From the NCBI RefSeq assembly GCF_009193135.1, contig NZ_VUKC01000011.1, positions 1 to 64,000 on the forward strand: 64,000 nt of DNA, written 5' to 3'. The DNA is from Georgenia satyanarayanai. GTDB taxonomy: Bacteria > Actinomycetota > Actinomycetes > Actinomycetales > Actinomycetaceae. Positions 26,412-35,250 of this stretch are shown here, in pieces (within the stretch, counting starts at the first letter, position 1; every line of letters starts with the position of its first letter). The notes beneath the pieces were generated by a model that saw only the letters and a program-made list of their open reading frames with translations, was not told the DNA's origin and did not search any database. Both the position numbers and the translations under genes were made by a program.

Positions 26412-27122
26412 TCAGTCGTCCTCCGCCGTCGTGCACGGGCCGACACACTGGTCGATCTCGTGCACGGTGACGCCGGTCTCCGTCAGCCCTTCCAACGCCG
26501 CGGCGGTTCCGTCGAGGAGGAAGCCGCAGCCGTCGACCGGCCACTGCGGCCACACAGCCCGGCCCTCGCCGTCGACGAGGAAGATCACCGGCTTCATCTC
26601 CATCTTCGCCATGCACGCGCCCGTGCTCGGCGGCGCCGAGTCGCGGGCCAGCACGGCGAGGAGCGGGCCCAGGTCACCGGTCAGCGTGACCTCCTCGACG
26701 GTGAGCCGCTGGACCACGTCCGGCTCCCCCGCCGCGCCGGGACCAGTCGGATCGAGGTCGTCGAGCCGCGGGACGAGCGTGGGCGGGGCCGGCTCCTGGA
26801 CCAACTCGGCGAACGGGACCCTGCACTCCACGACGGCGGCCGGCACGAAGTCCGGCGGGACCGTGCCCGGCGCGGGGCCGGGGCGGCCGGCGCCGTGCGG
26901 GAGCAGCGACATGCCCGCGACGACGTCGTCGGCGAGGCAGTCGGGACCGGTCTCGAGCACCTCCGCCCGGCCGGCGGCGCTCGTCCCGGGGGCGGGCGCG
27001 CCCGGGTCGACCGGCGCGGACTGCGTCCCGCATGCGGCGAGGGCGCACAGTCCGGTGGCGGCGGCGAGGACGACGGCCCGTCGGAGCGGCCGTCGTCGGC
27101 CTGCAGGAGGGTGGGGTGCCAT
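26412..27122 (-). CDS. Predicted lipoprotein, unknown function
   Basis: 236 aa. The basic N-terminus RRRPLRRAV is followed by a hydrophobic stretch and the lipobox LAAC (cleavage before Cys at about residue 30), then a Pro/Gly/Ala-rich linker. The remainder has several Cys (CLADD, ECRV, GACMAKMEM, DGCGF, DQCVGPC) that could form disulfides in the cell envelope. No domain is recognised. It stands alone, between the broken genes and the FUSC operon. Confidence 0.8.
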   Translation of the reverse strand: MAPHPPAGRRRPLRRAVVLAAATGLCALAACGTQSAPVDPGAPAPGTSAAGRAEVLETGPDCLADDVVAGMSLLPHGAGRPGPAPGTVPPDFVPAAVVECRVPFAELVQEPAPPTLVPRLDDLDPTGPGAAGEPDVVQRLTVEEVTLTGDLGPLLAVLARDSAPPSTGACMAKMEMKPVIFLVDGEGRAVWPQWPVDGCGFLLDGTAAALEGLTETGVTVHEIDQCVGPCTTAEDD

Positions 27123-27303
27123 GTCCCGATTGTGTCGGCGGGCGGCGTGACCTTTCAGGGCTTCGTGCCGTCATCACCGAGCCGGGGATGAGGCCGCAAC
27201 GCCGGCAAGGAGGACATCGCCCCGAGGACGAGGAGTACAGCCCCCGAGACACCCGGGCGCACCGCGCCGAGTCTTCGTCGCCGGCTCGGGGCGACGACTC
27301 GGA

Positions 27304-28446
27304 TCAGGGGTCGCTGAGATCGGCGCGGCCAGCGGCCTCCTCGAGCGCGGCGACGGCAGCCGCCTGGTCCAGGCCGGTGATGCGCAGGACGTCGACCGCT
27401 GCCGAGCGGATCTGACCCACGAGGACCGCGGAGGCCTGGGTCCGGGGCCGGCCGCCGGACGCCGTCGCGGCCGCCCGCAGCGCGAGCTCCCGCACCGGCT
27501 CGGTGCCGCTCGTGCCGTCCAGCCACTCGCGCAGCTGGTCGATCGCCCCGGCGAGGTCGTCGAGCGCCGCGGCCAGCACCGCGCGCGTCCCGGAGTCGGC
27601 CGCGTCGTCGTGCCGGACGAGGTTGGCACTGGCACGGCACAGGCCCCGCCCCGTGGACACGAGGATGAGGACCCGGGCCGCCACCGCCTCGACCACCTCC
27701 AGGGAGCGGCGCCGCTCGGCCCGGCCACGCCGCGCGAGGACCTCCCGTGTCGCCGCCATCGCCTCGTCGATCTCGCCCCGCGCGCCGTCGAGCGCGTCCA
27801 TGCCCACGAGGGCCTCCTCGGCCTCCGCGAGGGATCCGGTCCCCACGGCGCCGCGCAGACGACGGACGACCGCCGCGTACCCCGACAGCGTCTCGGACGC
27901 CGCGGCCCGGGCGGCCCGGTACGGGTCGGGCGCGACGACGGCGTTGAGGACGACGGCGACCGTCCCGCCGACGAGAGCGTCGGCCAGCCGCACCCACGGC
28001 CCGGCGTCCAGGTAGGGAACGAGCGCGACGACGACGACGGCCGCGACGGCCGCCTGGTTCGCCATGAGGCCGCTCGGCCGGATCGCGACCGCCGCGGTCA
28101 TCGCGAGCAGCACGGCGACGGCCAGCTGCAGGGGCCCGACGCCGAGCGCCCGTGACAGCAGGTCGGCCGCCACGATACCGAGGACGACACCGGCCGAGAT
28201 CTCCGCTGCGCGACGCACGCGCTGCCCCGCGGACAGTCCTGTCGCGACGACGGCGGCGATCGGCGCGAACACCGCGTTCTGCGGGCCCACGAGCAGGCTC
28301 GCGGCGAGGTAGGCGGTGCCCGCTGCCGTGGCAGCCAGGACCAGGGACTGGGCGTTGGCGTGGACCCGGCGGCCTGCCGCCGCCACCGCCTGACGGAGCC
28401 GTGCGGCTCCGCGACGCGGCGCCGGGCCGGCGGCGGACCGGACCAT
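27304..28446 (-). CDS. FUSC-family membrane transporter (aromatic acid exporter-like)
   Basis: A 380-aa membrane protein. About six hydrophobic segments lie between residues 30 and 165 (LVLAATAAGTAYLAASLLV, NAVFAPIAAVVATGLSAG, VLLAMTAAVAIRP and others), followed by a long cytosolic helical domain. The GPQNAVFAPIAAVV and VGGTVAVVLNAVVAP stretches are typical of FUSC/ArAE proteins, which export organic acids. Its ATG shares one base with the stop of the ASRT gene (TGATG), so it is the third gene of the lactone oxidase-ASRT-FUSC operon. Confidence 0.88.
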   Translation of the reverse strand: MVRSAAGPAPRRGAARLRQAVAAAGRRVHANAQSLVLAATAAGTAYLAASLLVGPQNAVFAPIAAVVATGLSAGQRVRRAAEISAGVVLGIVAADLLSRALGVGPLQLAVAVLLAMTAAVAIRPSGLMANQAAVAAVVVVALVPYLDAGPWVRLADALVGGTVAVVLNAVVAPDPYRAARAAASETLSGYAAVVRRLRGAVGTGSLAEAEEALVGMDALDGARGEIDEAMAATREVLARRGRAERRRSLEVVEAVAARVLILVSTGRGLCRASANLVRHDDAADSGTRAVLAAALDDLAGAIDQLREWLDGTSGTEPVRELALRAAATASGGRPRTQASAVLVGQIRSAAVDVLRITGLDQAAAVAALEEAAGRADLSDP

Positions 28447-28835
28447 CACCCGTCCCCGGGCAGTCCCGTGGTGACCGTGACGCCCAGCTCGGCCTGGCGC
28501 GTGTCGACGTGCCGGAGCTGGACGACGACGGGCACGTCGCTGACCACCGTGAGGCCGTAGGGAACACCGAGCGGCACGGCCTCGGGGGCGATGAGGTCGT
28601 TGACCCTCACGTGACGGACCCGCCGGGCGGGCACCTCCACCCGGTAGGGCCCCACCGGTTCCTGGTCGTCGTGGTAGACGGTGAGCTCGACGCACGCCTC
28701 GGAGTCGGACGTGTTGAGCAGGCACAGCTCGTCGCGGCTCGTGAAGTCCGGTTCCGGGCCGGTGGAGCCGTCGGGCATGTATCCCGCGGCGAAGGCCCAC
28801 CGTGTGCGCCCGATCGGGGTGAGGTCACTGCTCAT
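28446..28835 (-). CDS. Sensory rhodopsin transducer (ASRT) family protein
   Basis: A 129-aa protein that matches the Anabaena sensory rhodopsin transducer family along its length: WAFAAGYMPDGSTGPEPDFT, SRDELCLLNTSDSEACVELT, then VPARRVRHVRVNDLIAPEAV and SDVPVVVQLRHVDTRQAE. The fold is a beta-sandwich that assembles as a tetramer in Anabaena. No rhodopsin gene is in the window. ASRT-like domains have been proposed to bind small ligands such as sugars; the adjoining sugar-lactone oxidase fits that view better than light sensing. It overlaps both neighbours. Confidence 0.9.
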   Translation of the reverse strand: MSSDLTPIGRTRWAFAAGYMPDGSTGPEPDFTSRDELCLLNTSDSEACVELTVYHDDQEPVGPYRVEVPARRVRHVRVNDLIAPEAVPLGVPYGLTVVSDVPVVVQLRHVDTRQAELGVTVTTGLPGDG

Positions 28836-30103
28836 CGGTCGCGGCCCTCCTCGCCCAGGAGCGTGCGCAGGTAGTCGTTGAGGAACACACCGCCGGGATC
28901 GAGACGACGGCGGATGTCCCGGAAGCGGTCCCAGTCCGGGTACATGCGGCTGAGGTGCTCGGCCGTCCGGGTGTGCTTCTTCCCCCAGTGCGGGCGCCCG
29001 TCGTGGCCGAGGAAGATCGGCTCGACGTCCTCGAAGTACGCCTTGTAGTCGAGCGTGGCGTTCTGCAGCAGCGCGATCGTCATGGTGGGCCGGTCCTGGG
29101 CGTTGGACAGCATCGCCCGGTCCGGGGCGATGGTCCTCACCAGCACCCGCCAGGCGACGCGGGCGCGGTGGCGAGCCTTGACCCGCTCGCGCACCTCGCG
29201 GAACGTCGCCAGGCCCGCCTCGCGGGGCAGCATGTACTCCATCTCGTCGAACTCGATCTCCCGGTGGTTGGGGATCACCTCGTAGGACGGACCGCTCGAC
29301 TCACGCTTGAGGCGGCCAGGCACCCGCAGCCCGTCGAGCCGACCGGGCTCGTCGAGGACGCGGACCTGGGCGAGGTCGCTGCGCGGGTACCAGTAGAAGT
29401 CCACGTGCCGGTAGGTCGCGGCCAGCTCGTCGAAGTGGTCCAGGACCCAGTCGATGTGGGTCATGACGTTGCGCCGGTGCAGGTGGTGAGCGGGTCGCAC
29501 ACGCAGTGTCAGGGAGGTCAGGACGCCGAGGGCCCCGAGGGAGACCTGAGCGGCGCGCGTGAGGTCGGAGTCAGGAGGGTCGCCGGCGTCGTGGCCGAAG
29601 GGCACGACCTCGCCCGCCGCCGTGACCAGACGCCCGCCGACAAGTGCCGACGACAGGTTGCCGAGGCTCTCGCCGGTCCCGTGGGTGCCGGTGCCGATGG
29701 CGCCGGCGATCGCCTGGTAGTCGACGTCTCCGAGGTTCTCCATGGCCAGTCCGGCGTCGGCGAGCTGGGCGCCGAGGTCCTCGATCCCCGTCCCGGGCAG
29801 CACGGTGGCCAGGCCGGCCTCGGCGTCGTGGTCGACGACGCCGCTGAGGTTGTCGAGCGAGAGCAGCACGTCTCTCGTCGCCATCACGGGGGTCGAGGAG
29901 TGGCAGGAGCCGACCGGGCGCACCCCGAGACCGTGCTCGGTGGCGCGCCGCACGAGGCCGACCACCTCCTCCTCCGTGCGAGGCCACACTCGCCAGCCTG
30001 CCGTGAAGGACAAGCTGCCCGACCAGTTGGTGACGTGGACGTCACGCTCGGACGGCGCGTGTGTCAGGGCGCGGACCATCTCTGGTGGCGTCATGCTCAC
30101 CAC
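28832..30103 (-). CDS. FAD-binding oxidoreductase, D-arabinono-1,4-lactone oxidase-like
   Basis: About 423 aa. The N-terminal FAD_binding_4 (VAO/PCMH) domain has VRPVGSCHSSTPVMATRDVL, DYQAIAGAIGTGTHGTG and GALGVLTSLTLRV. The C-terminal ALO domain has YWYPRSDLAQV, PHWGKKHT and DPGGVFLNDYL. The HWGKKHT and GGxFLN elements are characteristic of aldonolactone oxidases. No covalent-FAD His is obvious in VRPVGSCHSS. The GTG at 30103 and an ATG at 30094 are both possible starts. It overlaps the ASRT gene by 4 bp and probably lies downstream of the serpin. Confidence 0.92.
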   Translation of the reverse strand: MVSMTPPEMVRALTHAPSERDVHVTNWSGSLSFTAGWRVWPRTEEEVVGLVRRATEHGLGVRPVGSCHSSTPVMATRDVLLSLDNLSGVVDHDAEAGLATVLPGTGIEDLGAQLADAGLAMENLGDVDYQAIAGAIGTGTHGTGESLGNLSSALVGGRLVTAAGEVVPFGHDAGDPPDSDLTRAAQVSLGALGVLTSLTLRVRPAHHLHRRNVMTHIDWVLDHFDELAATYRHVDFYWYPRSDLAQVRVLDEPGRLDGLRVPGRLKRESSGPSYEVIPNHREIEFDEMEYMLPREAGLATFREVRERVKARHRARVAWRVLVRTIAPDRAMLSNAQDRPTMTIALLQNATLDYKAYFEDVEPIFLGHDGRPHWGKKHTRTAEHLSRMYPDWDRFRDIRRRLDPGGVFLNDYLRTLLGEEGRDR

Positions 30104-30182
30104 ACTCTCCGGTGTCCGTACGGATCGCCACCGGAGCCCGGTCCAGCCAGCCGTTCGGTGACGTCCGTGCGTAGGTGGGCCC

Positions 30183-31214
30183 TCATGAGCGGGGGTCGTG
30201 GACGCTGCCCAGGAACAGCACGACGCCGGTCTCCCGGTCGCTCACGGTGAAGGCGAACGGTCGGTCGACCCGGAAGGCCGGCGGGCCCGCCGACTCGATC
30301 ATGACCCCGCCCGTGACGGCGGCCGCCGCGGTGCCCTCCTCGTCGACACGGATGTAGGTCTTCTGGACGACGACGTCGAGGTCGGGGTCGCCGGATGACA
30401 TCGGGACGAAGTCCTCGCCGCCGAAGGCGGACACCATCCCGAGCGACTGCAGCGCGTCGTCGAGCTCGGCGTCCGACTCGAGCTCGAAGCGCGGCAGCGC
30501 GATCTCCGACACCGCCGCCGGCTGCAGCTCGGCCACGGCGGCCGCCCAGGTCTCGGCGTCGAGGTCGTCGAGCAGCTCGTCGAGACGGACGCCCTCGTCC
30601 GGCAGCAGCACCTCCATGCCGAACCTCTCCTCCTCCCCGTAGGGCAGGCGCAGCACCTGGAAACCCTCGCCGGTGGCGAGCTCCACGTCCGCGGCGCCGC
30701 GGTGCATCGTGGTCACGTCCACCACCTCCCCGTCTGCGAGGGTGAAGGGCGAGTCCCGGGTGCTGCCCTCCTCGAAGGTCGTCGTCCACGTGCCGTGGAA
30801 GTACACGGCGTTGAGGAGTACCAGCACGGCCGCGGGGCTCGGCAGCCCGAGGTCGGCGGCGATCGCGTCGATCAGCCCCTCGGTGCGCTGCTCGACCCAG
30901 TCGTCGATCGCGACGGCGGTGTCCGGCGAGCCCAGATCCACCTCGTCGAGCGTCGCGCCGTAGGTGTCCTGGACGAACGAGACGTAGTCGGGCTCGAGGT
31001 CCTTCGCCACGGCGGTGTGCAGGTCGAAGCCGAAGGCGTTGACGCCGTCGGCCGCCGCAGCGGCATCCGCCGGCGACAGCGTGCCCGCCAGCGCCGCCCC
31101 GACCCCGTCCCCCGCTCGCTCGTCGGGCATGGGAGCGTCGCCGCAGGCGGCGAGCATGAGCGCGAGTGATGTCACCGCCGCCGCGACGGTGCTGGTCCTC
31201 CGACGGTCTGCCAC
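30183..31214 (-). CDS. Serpin-family lipoprotein with large internal deletion
   Basis: 343 aa from the GTG at 31214 (GGGAGGG upstream), with lipobox LAAC. The C-terminal two thirds are clearly serpin: VLLNAVYFHGTWTTTFEE, the reactive-loop hinge DEEGTAAAAVTGG and distal FRVDRPFAFTVSDRETGVVLFLG. After helix A (FGFDLHTAVAKDLEP) the chain jumps directly to DYVSFVQDTYGA, which in normal serpins lies roughly 90 residues later. Helices B-D and strand 2A are therefore absent, but the frame is kept. Either a non-inhibitory relic or a changed fold; an assembly deletion is also possible. Confidence 0.85.
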   Translation of the reverse strand: MADRRRTSTVAAAVTSLALMLAACGDAPMPDERAGDGVGAALAGTLSPADAAAAADGVNAFGFDLHTAVAKDLEPDYVSFVQDTYGATLDEVDLGSPDTAVAIDDWVEQRTEGLIDAIAADLGLPSPAAVLVLLNAVYFHGTWTTTFEEGSTRDSPFTLADGEVVDVTTMHRGAADVELATGEGFQVLRLPYGEEERFGMEVLLPDEGVRLDELLDDLDAETWAAAVAELQPAAVSEIALPRFELESDAELDDALQSLGMVSAFGGEDFVPMSSGDPDLDVVVQKTYIRVDEEGTAAAAVTGGVMIESAGPPAFRVDRPFAFTVSDRETGVVLFLGSVHDPRS

Positions 31215-31451
31215 GGCTCGCCCTCCCTCGGGCTTCGGGACCCCCGTTCCTACCGTGTCCATGTCGGCTGACCGGGCGTTCTTGCGGCCGATGGGACCAA
31301 CGAAAAGCAACAGCTGTCGCGACGGCCTGGGTAGGCTGACAGTCGCCCGCCACCGATCGGCGCGCGCAGCCGCCTGCCTGGGCGACCACGGCCTCGCCAG
31401 CAGGCGGCGGCCGACCACGGCCGCACCGCTCTCTGACCCCCGAGGAGCCCC

Positions 31452-33020
31452 ATGGAACTCGCCGGCACCGCCCTGATCGTCGTCGTGGCGGTCGTTGCCC
31501 TCATCGTCCTCGTCATCGTCGGCTTCATCTACGCCAAGGTGCGCTTCAAGATCGCCACCCCGGACGAGGCGCTCATCATCACCGGCCGCAAGAGCGGCAA
31601 GCCCGTCATCAACCCCGAGACCGGCGACGAGACCACCGACCTGTCCGGCCAGCGCGTCGTCATCGGGGGCGGCACGTTCGTCAAGCCGGTCTTCGAGCAG
31701 GTCGTGCGGCTGTCGCTCGCCTCCCAGAGCTTCTCCGTCGCCGCCGAGGACGCGACGACCAAGAGCGGTGTCGGTGTCACGCTGCGCTCGATCGCCGTCG
31801 TCAAGGTCGGCGGCACCGAGCGCATGGTGCGCGCCGCCGCCCAGCGCTTCGCGGGCCGCAGCCAGGAACAGGTCATCGAGCAGCAGACCAGCGAGGTCCT
31901 CGTCGGTGTGCTCCGCACCATCGCCGGCACGCTCACCGTCGAGTCGATCCTCTACGAGCGCCAGGAGTTCTCGAAGGAGGTCAAGGACATCGCCGTGCCG
32001 ATGCTCGCCGAGCGCGGCCTGGTCCTGGAGAACTTCGAGATCCAGACCGTCGAGGACTCCGGGGACTACATCCGCAACCTCGGGCGTCCCCGGGCCGCCG
32101 CCGTCGCCCGTGACGCCGAGATCGCCGAGGCGCAGGCCCGCCAGGAGAGCACCGAGCGGTCCAACGAGTCCGCCGTCCAGATCGCCGAGTCGAACAAGGC
32201 CCTGGCGCTGCGCAACGCGCAGATCGCCCAGCAGACCGCCCAGGCCCAGGCCGAGGCGGAGGCCGCGCAGGAACGAGCCGAGGCCGAGGCCCAGCAGGCC
32301 GTCCTCATCGAGCAGGAGCAGGTCGCCCAACGCCGCGCCGCGCTGCGCGAGCAGGAGCTGCAGACCGAGGTCCGCAAGCCCGCCGAGGCGCGCAAGTACG
32401 AGGCCGCGCAGGAGGCCGACGCCCGCAAGTACGCCGCCGAGCAGGAGGCGGAGGCCTCCAAGACCGCCGCGATCCGCAAGGCGGAGGCCGAGGCGCAGCG
32501 GACCATGGCCCAGGCCGACGCCGAGGCCTCCGCGGCCCGTGCCCGCGCCGAGGCCGACCTCGTCGAGCAGCAGCGCCGCGCCGAGGGTGCCCTCGCCCTC
32601 GCCCGCGCCGAGGCCGACGGCGTCCAGGCCCGGGGTGAGGCCGAGGCGGCCGCGGAGCGCGCCAAGGGTGAGGCCCGCGGTGCCGCGATCAAGGCGGAGG
32701 CCGACGCCTACGAGGCCTTCCCCGAGTCGGCCCGCCTCCAGATGGTCCTCGACGCCCTGCCCCGCATGGCCCAGCCCTACGCCGACGCTCTCGGCAGCAT
32801 CGACGACATCACCGTCATCGACAAGGACGGTGCCTCGCGGCTCACCGACCAGGTGTCCGTCGGTGTCCAGGAGCTCGCCACCCTGCTCAAGGCGCAGACC
32901 GGGATCGACCTGCTCGAGCTGGTCCGCGGCCGCACGAGCGGTGGGCAGCAGCCCGAGCCCGTGGGCGTGGGTCGCCGCACGTCGGACGACGACGGCTCGA
33001 GCGAGGCCCCGACGAGCTGA
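31452..33020 (+). CDS. Flotillin-like SPFH-domain protein
   Basis: A 522-aa membrane-scaffold protein. There is an N-terminal transmembrane anchor (LIVVVAVVALIVLVIVGFI, residues about 8-27), an SPFH/band-7 domain (about 30-210), and then a long Ala/Glu/Arg/Gln heptad-rich coiled coil (about 225-430) as in flotillins. The tail VGVQELATLLKAQTGIDLLELV is conserved. A TAGGCT -10 candidate lies at 31332-31337. It is expected to organise membrane microdomains. It stands alone, with a terminator downstream. Confidence 0.93.
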   Translation: MELAGTALIVVVAVVALIVLVIVGFIYAKVRFKIATPDEALIITGRKSGKPVINPETGDETTDLSGQRVVIGGGTFVKPVFEQVVRLSLASQSFSVAAEDATTKSGVGVTLRSIAVVKVGGTERMVRAAAQRFAGRSQEQVIEQQTSEVLVGVLRTIAGTLTVESILYERQEFSKEVKDIAVPMLAERGLVLENFEIQTVEDSGDYIRNLGRPRAAAVARDAEIAEAQARQESTERSNESAVQIAESNKALALRNAQIAQQTAQAQAEAEAAQERAEAEAQQAVLIEQEQVAQRRAALREQELQTEVRKPAEARKYEAAQEADARKYAAEQEAEASKTAAIRKAEAEAQRTMAQADAEASAARARAEADLVEQQRRAEGALALARAEADGVQARGEAEAAAERAKGEARGAAIKAEADAYEAFPESARLQMVLDALPRMAQPYADALGSIDDITVIDKDGASRLTDQVSVGVQELATLLKAQTGIDLLELVRGRTSGGQQPEPVGVGRRTSDDDGSSEAPTS

Positions 33021-33029
33021 CCTCCCGCC

Positions 33030-33069
33030 GTGCCGTCGTCGCGCACCCGCCGCTGCGCGGCGACGGCAC
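33030..33069. terminator. Terminator between flotillin and MerR genes
   Basis: 15-bp arms with one mismatch (33030-33044 and 33055-33069) around a 10-nt loop, between two convergent genes. Confidence 0.8.
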
Positions 33070-33079
33070 GCCGGCCGGG

Positions 33080-33466
33080 CTAGCGGCCCTCGCCGGCCCG
33101 CTCGTCGAGCCGCCGGATGAAGGACTCAGCGGCGGCCAGCTGCTTTCGCAGCCGGTCGCGGCGGGTCGCGGCCGAGGCACGGATGGTCGCCAGGTGCTCG
33201 ACGAGCTCGGCCCGCCGGCCCGGCGCGGCCTCGCGGTCGAGCTCACCGAGGACCTCGAGGACCTCACTCATCTCGTCGAGGGTGTAGCCGAGGGGCTTCA
33301 TCGTCTTGATGAGCTCGAGCGTGGCGACGTCGCCGTCGGTGTAGAGGCGGAAGCCGCCCTCGGTCCGGCCCGAAGGCGCGACGAGACCCACCTCGCCGTA
33401 GTAGCGGATGGTCCGCAGGGACAGCCCGGTCCGCTCGGCGACCTCACCGATCTGCATGCGACCCAT
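33080..33466 (-). CDS. MerR-family transcriptional regulator
   Basis: 128 aa. The N-terminal winged HTH is MQIGEVAERTGLSLRTIRYY with GLVAPSGRTEGGFRLY (residues 4-45), followed by a dimerisation coiled coil (about 75-120). There is no Cys cluster, so it is unlikely to be a metal or redox sensor of the MerR/SoxR kind. It is divergent from the SulP transporter; a TAGGGT -10 candidate for that gene (33571-33576) is preceded by repeated ACGTT words that might be its operator. Confidence 0.92.
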   Translation of the reverse strand: MGRMQIGEVAERTGLSLRTIRYYGEVGLVAPSGRTEGGFRLYTDGDVATLELIKTMKPLGYTLDEMSEVLEVLGELDREAAPGRRAELVEHLATIRASAATRRDRLRKQLAAAESFIRRLDERAGEGR

Positions 33467-33705
33467 CGCGGACGTCCTCTCCTGCGTTCGAGCCCCGACC
33501 CTATCGAGGCCGCGCGAGCCGGCGGACGCGTGGTGAGCGAGATCATGTGGGCCACACTCTGACGTTACGTTAGGGTTGCCCGCGGAGCATCGCATGTGGG
33601 GGCACTGACTAGCGCCCTGGCACCCGCCGCTCACCGACCTGGCCCGACGGCGCGCCACCCGACCCTGACCACCGGGCGTGCGCGCCTTCGACCACGGGAG
33701 ACCTC

Positions 33706-35250
33706 GTGACCTCACCCTTCGCCGGCCTGCGCCGAGCCGACCGCAGCCCGATGGCACGCCGGATGGTCCGCACCCAGGACGTCACCTCCGTGCTCGGTGC
33801 CCTGCGTGACCCTCGGCGGCTGCGCACCGAGGTCCTCGCCGGCTTGGTCGTGGCGCTGGCGCTCATCCCGGAGGCCATCTCGTTCTCGATCATCGCCGGC
33901 GTGGATCCCCGCGTAGGCCTCTTCGCGTCCTTCACGATGGCCGTCTCGATCGCCTTCCTCGGTGGCCGTCCGGCCATGATCTCGGCGGCGACCGGCGCGG
34001 TCGCGCTCGTCATCGCACCCGTCATGCGCGAGTACGGGATGGACTACCTCATCGCCACCGTCATCCTCGCCGGTGTCATCCAGGTGCTCTTCGGGGTGCT
34101 CGGCGTCGCGCGGCTCATGCGGTTCATCCCGCGCAGCGTCATGGTCGGCTTCGTCAACGCGCTGGCCATCCTCATCTTCACCGCCCAGCTGCCCTACCTC
34201 ACCGACGTGCCGTGGGCGGTGTACGTCATGGTCGCGGTGGGCATCGCCGTCATGGTCCTCCTGCCCCGGCTCACCACCGTGGTCCCCGCCCCGCTCGTGG
34301 CGATCGTCGTGCTCACCGCGGTGACGGTGGCCTTCGCCGTCAACGTCCCGAACGTCGGTGACCAGGGTGAGCTGCCCGACTCCCTGCCCTCGCTGTTCCT
34401 CCCGGACGTCCCGCTCACCCTCGAGACGCTGCAGATCATCGGGCCCTTCGCCGTGGCGATGGCCCTGGTCGGCCTGCTGGAGTCGCTCATGACCGCCAAG
34501 CTCGTCGACGACGTCACCGACACCCACTCCGACAAGACCCGCGAGGCCTGGGGCCAGGGCGCCGCGAACGTCATCACCGGCTTCTTCGGCGGCATGGGTG
34601 GCTGCGCGATGATCGGCCAGACGATGATCAACGTCAAGGCCTCCCGTGCCCGCACGCGGATCTCGACCTTCCTCGCCGGCCTCTTCCTGCTCATCCTCGT
34701 CGTCGGCTTCGGGGACGTCATCGCCCAGATCCCCATGGCGGCCCTCGTGGCGGTCATGGTCATGGTCTCGGTCGCCACCTTCGACTGGCACTCCGTGCAG
34801 CCCGCCACGCTGCGCCGCATGCCCAAGAGCGAGACGACCGTCATGCTCGCGACCGTCCTCGTCACGGTCGTGACCCACAACCTCGCCTACGGCGTCCTCA
34901 CCGGCGTCGTCGTCGCGGCCGTCATGTTCGTCAACCGCGTCGCGCACTTCACCGAGGTCGTCGAGGTGGCCCACCCGGACGAGGACACCCGCGTGTACGC
35001 CGTCGTGGGTGAGCTGCTGTGGGCCTCGTCCAACGACCTCGTCTACCAGTTCGACTACACCGGCGACCCGAAGAACGTCGTCATCGACCTCTCCCGCTCC
35101 CACATCTGGGACGCCTCGACCGTCGCGACGCTCGACGCGATCACGACGAAGTACGCCGCCAAGGGCAAGAACGTCACCATCACCGGGCTCAACAACGCCA
35201 GCGCCGAGCGTCACGCGCGCCTTGCCGGGCACCTCGCCGGGGAGTCCTAG
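33706..35250 (+). CDS. SulP-family anion transporter with STAS domain
   Basis: 514 aa. A transmembrane domain of 10-12 helices (about residues 40-400) has the SulP signatures GLVVALALIPEAISFSIIAG and GGMGGCAMIGQTMIN. A C-terminal STAS domain (about 420-510) has VVIDLSRSHIWDASTVATLD and the Ser/Thr anti-sigma-antagonist-like loop. It could carry sulfate, bicarbonate or dicarboxylates; this subtype (YbaR/YchM-like) is often sodium-bicarbonate associated. GTG start behind CGGGAG. Its TAG stop shares a CTAG with the convergent MFS gene. Confidence 0.93.
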   Translation: MTSPFAGLRRADRSPMARRMVRTQDVTSVLGALRDPRRLRTEVLAGLVVALALIPEAISFSIIAGVDPRVGLFASFTMAVSIAFLGGRPAMISAATGAVALVIAPVMREYGMDYLIATVILAGVIQVLFGVLGVARLMRFIPRSVMVGFVNALAILIFTAQLPYLTDVPWAVYVMVAVGIAVMVLLPRLTTVVPAPLVAIVVLTAVTVAFAVNVPNVGDQGELPDSLPSLFLPDVPLTLETLQIIGPFAVAMALVGLLESLMTAKLVDDVTDTHSDKTREAWGQGAANVITGFFGGMGGCAMIGQTMINVKASRARTRISTFLAGLFLLILVVGFGDVIAQIPMAALVAVMVMVSVATFDWHSVQPATLRRMPKSETTVMLATVLVTVVTHNLAYGVLTGVVVAAVMFVNRVAHFTEVVEVAHPDEDTRVYAVVGELLWASSNDLVYQFDYTGDPKNVVIDLSRSHIWDASTVATLDAITTKYAAKGKNVTITGLNNASAERHARLAGHLAGES

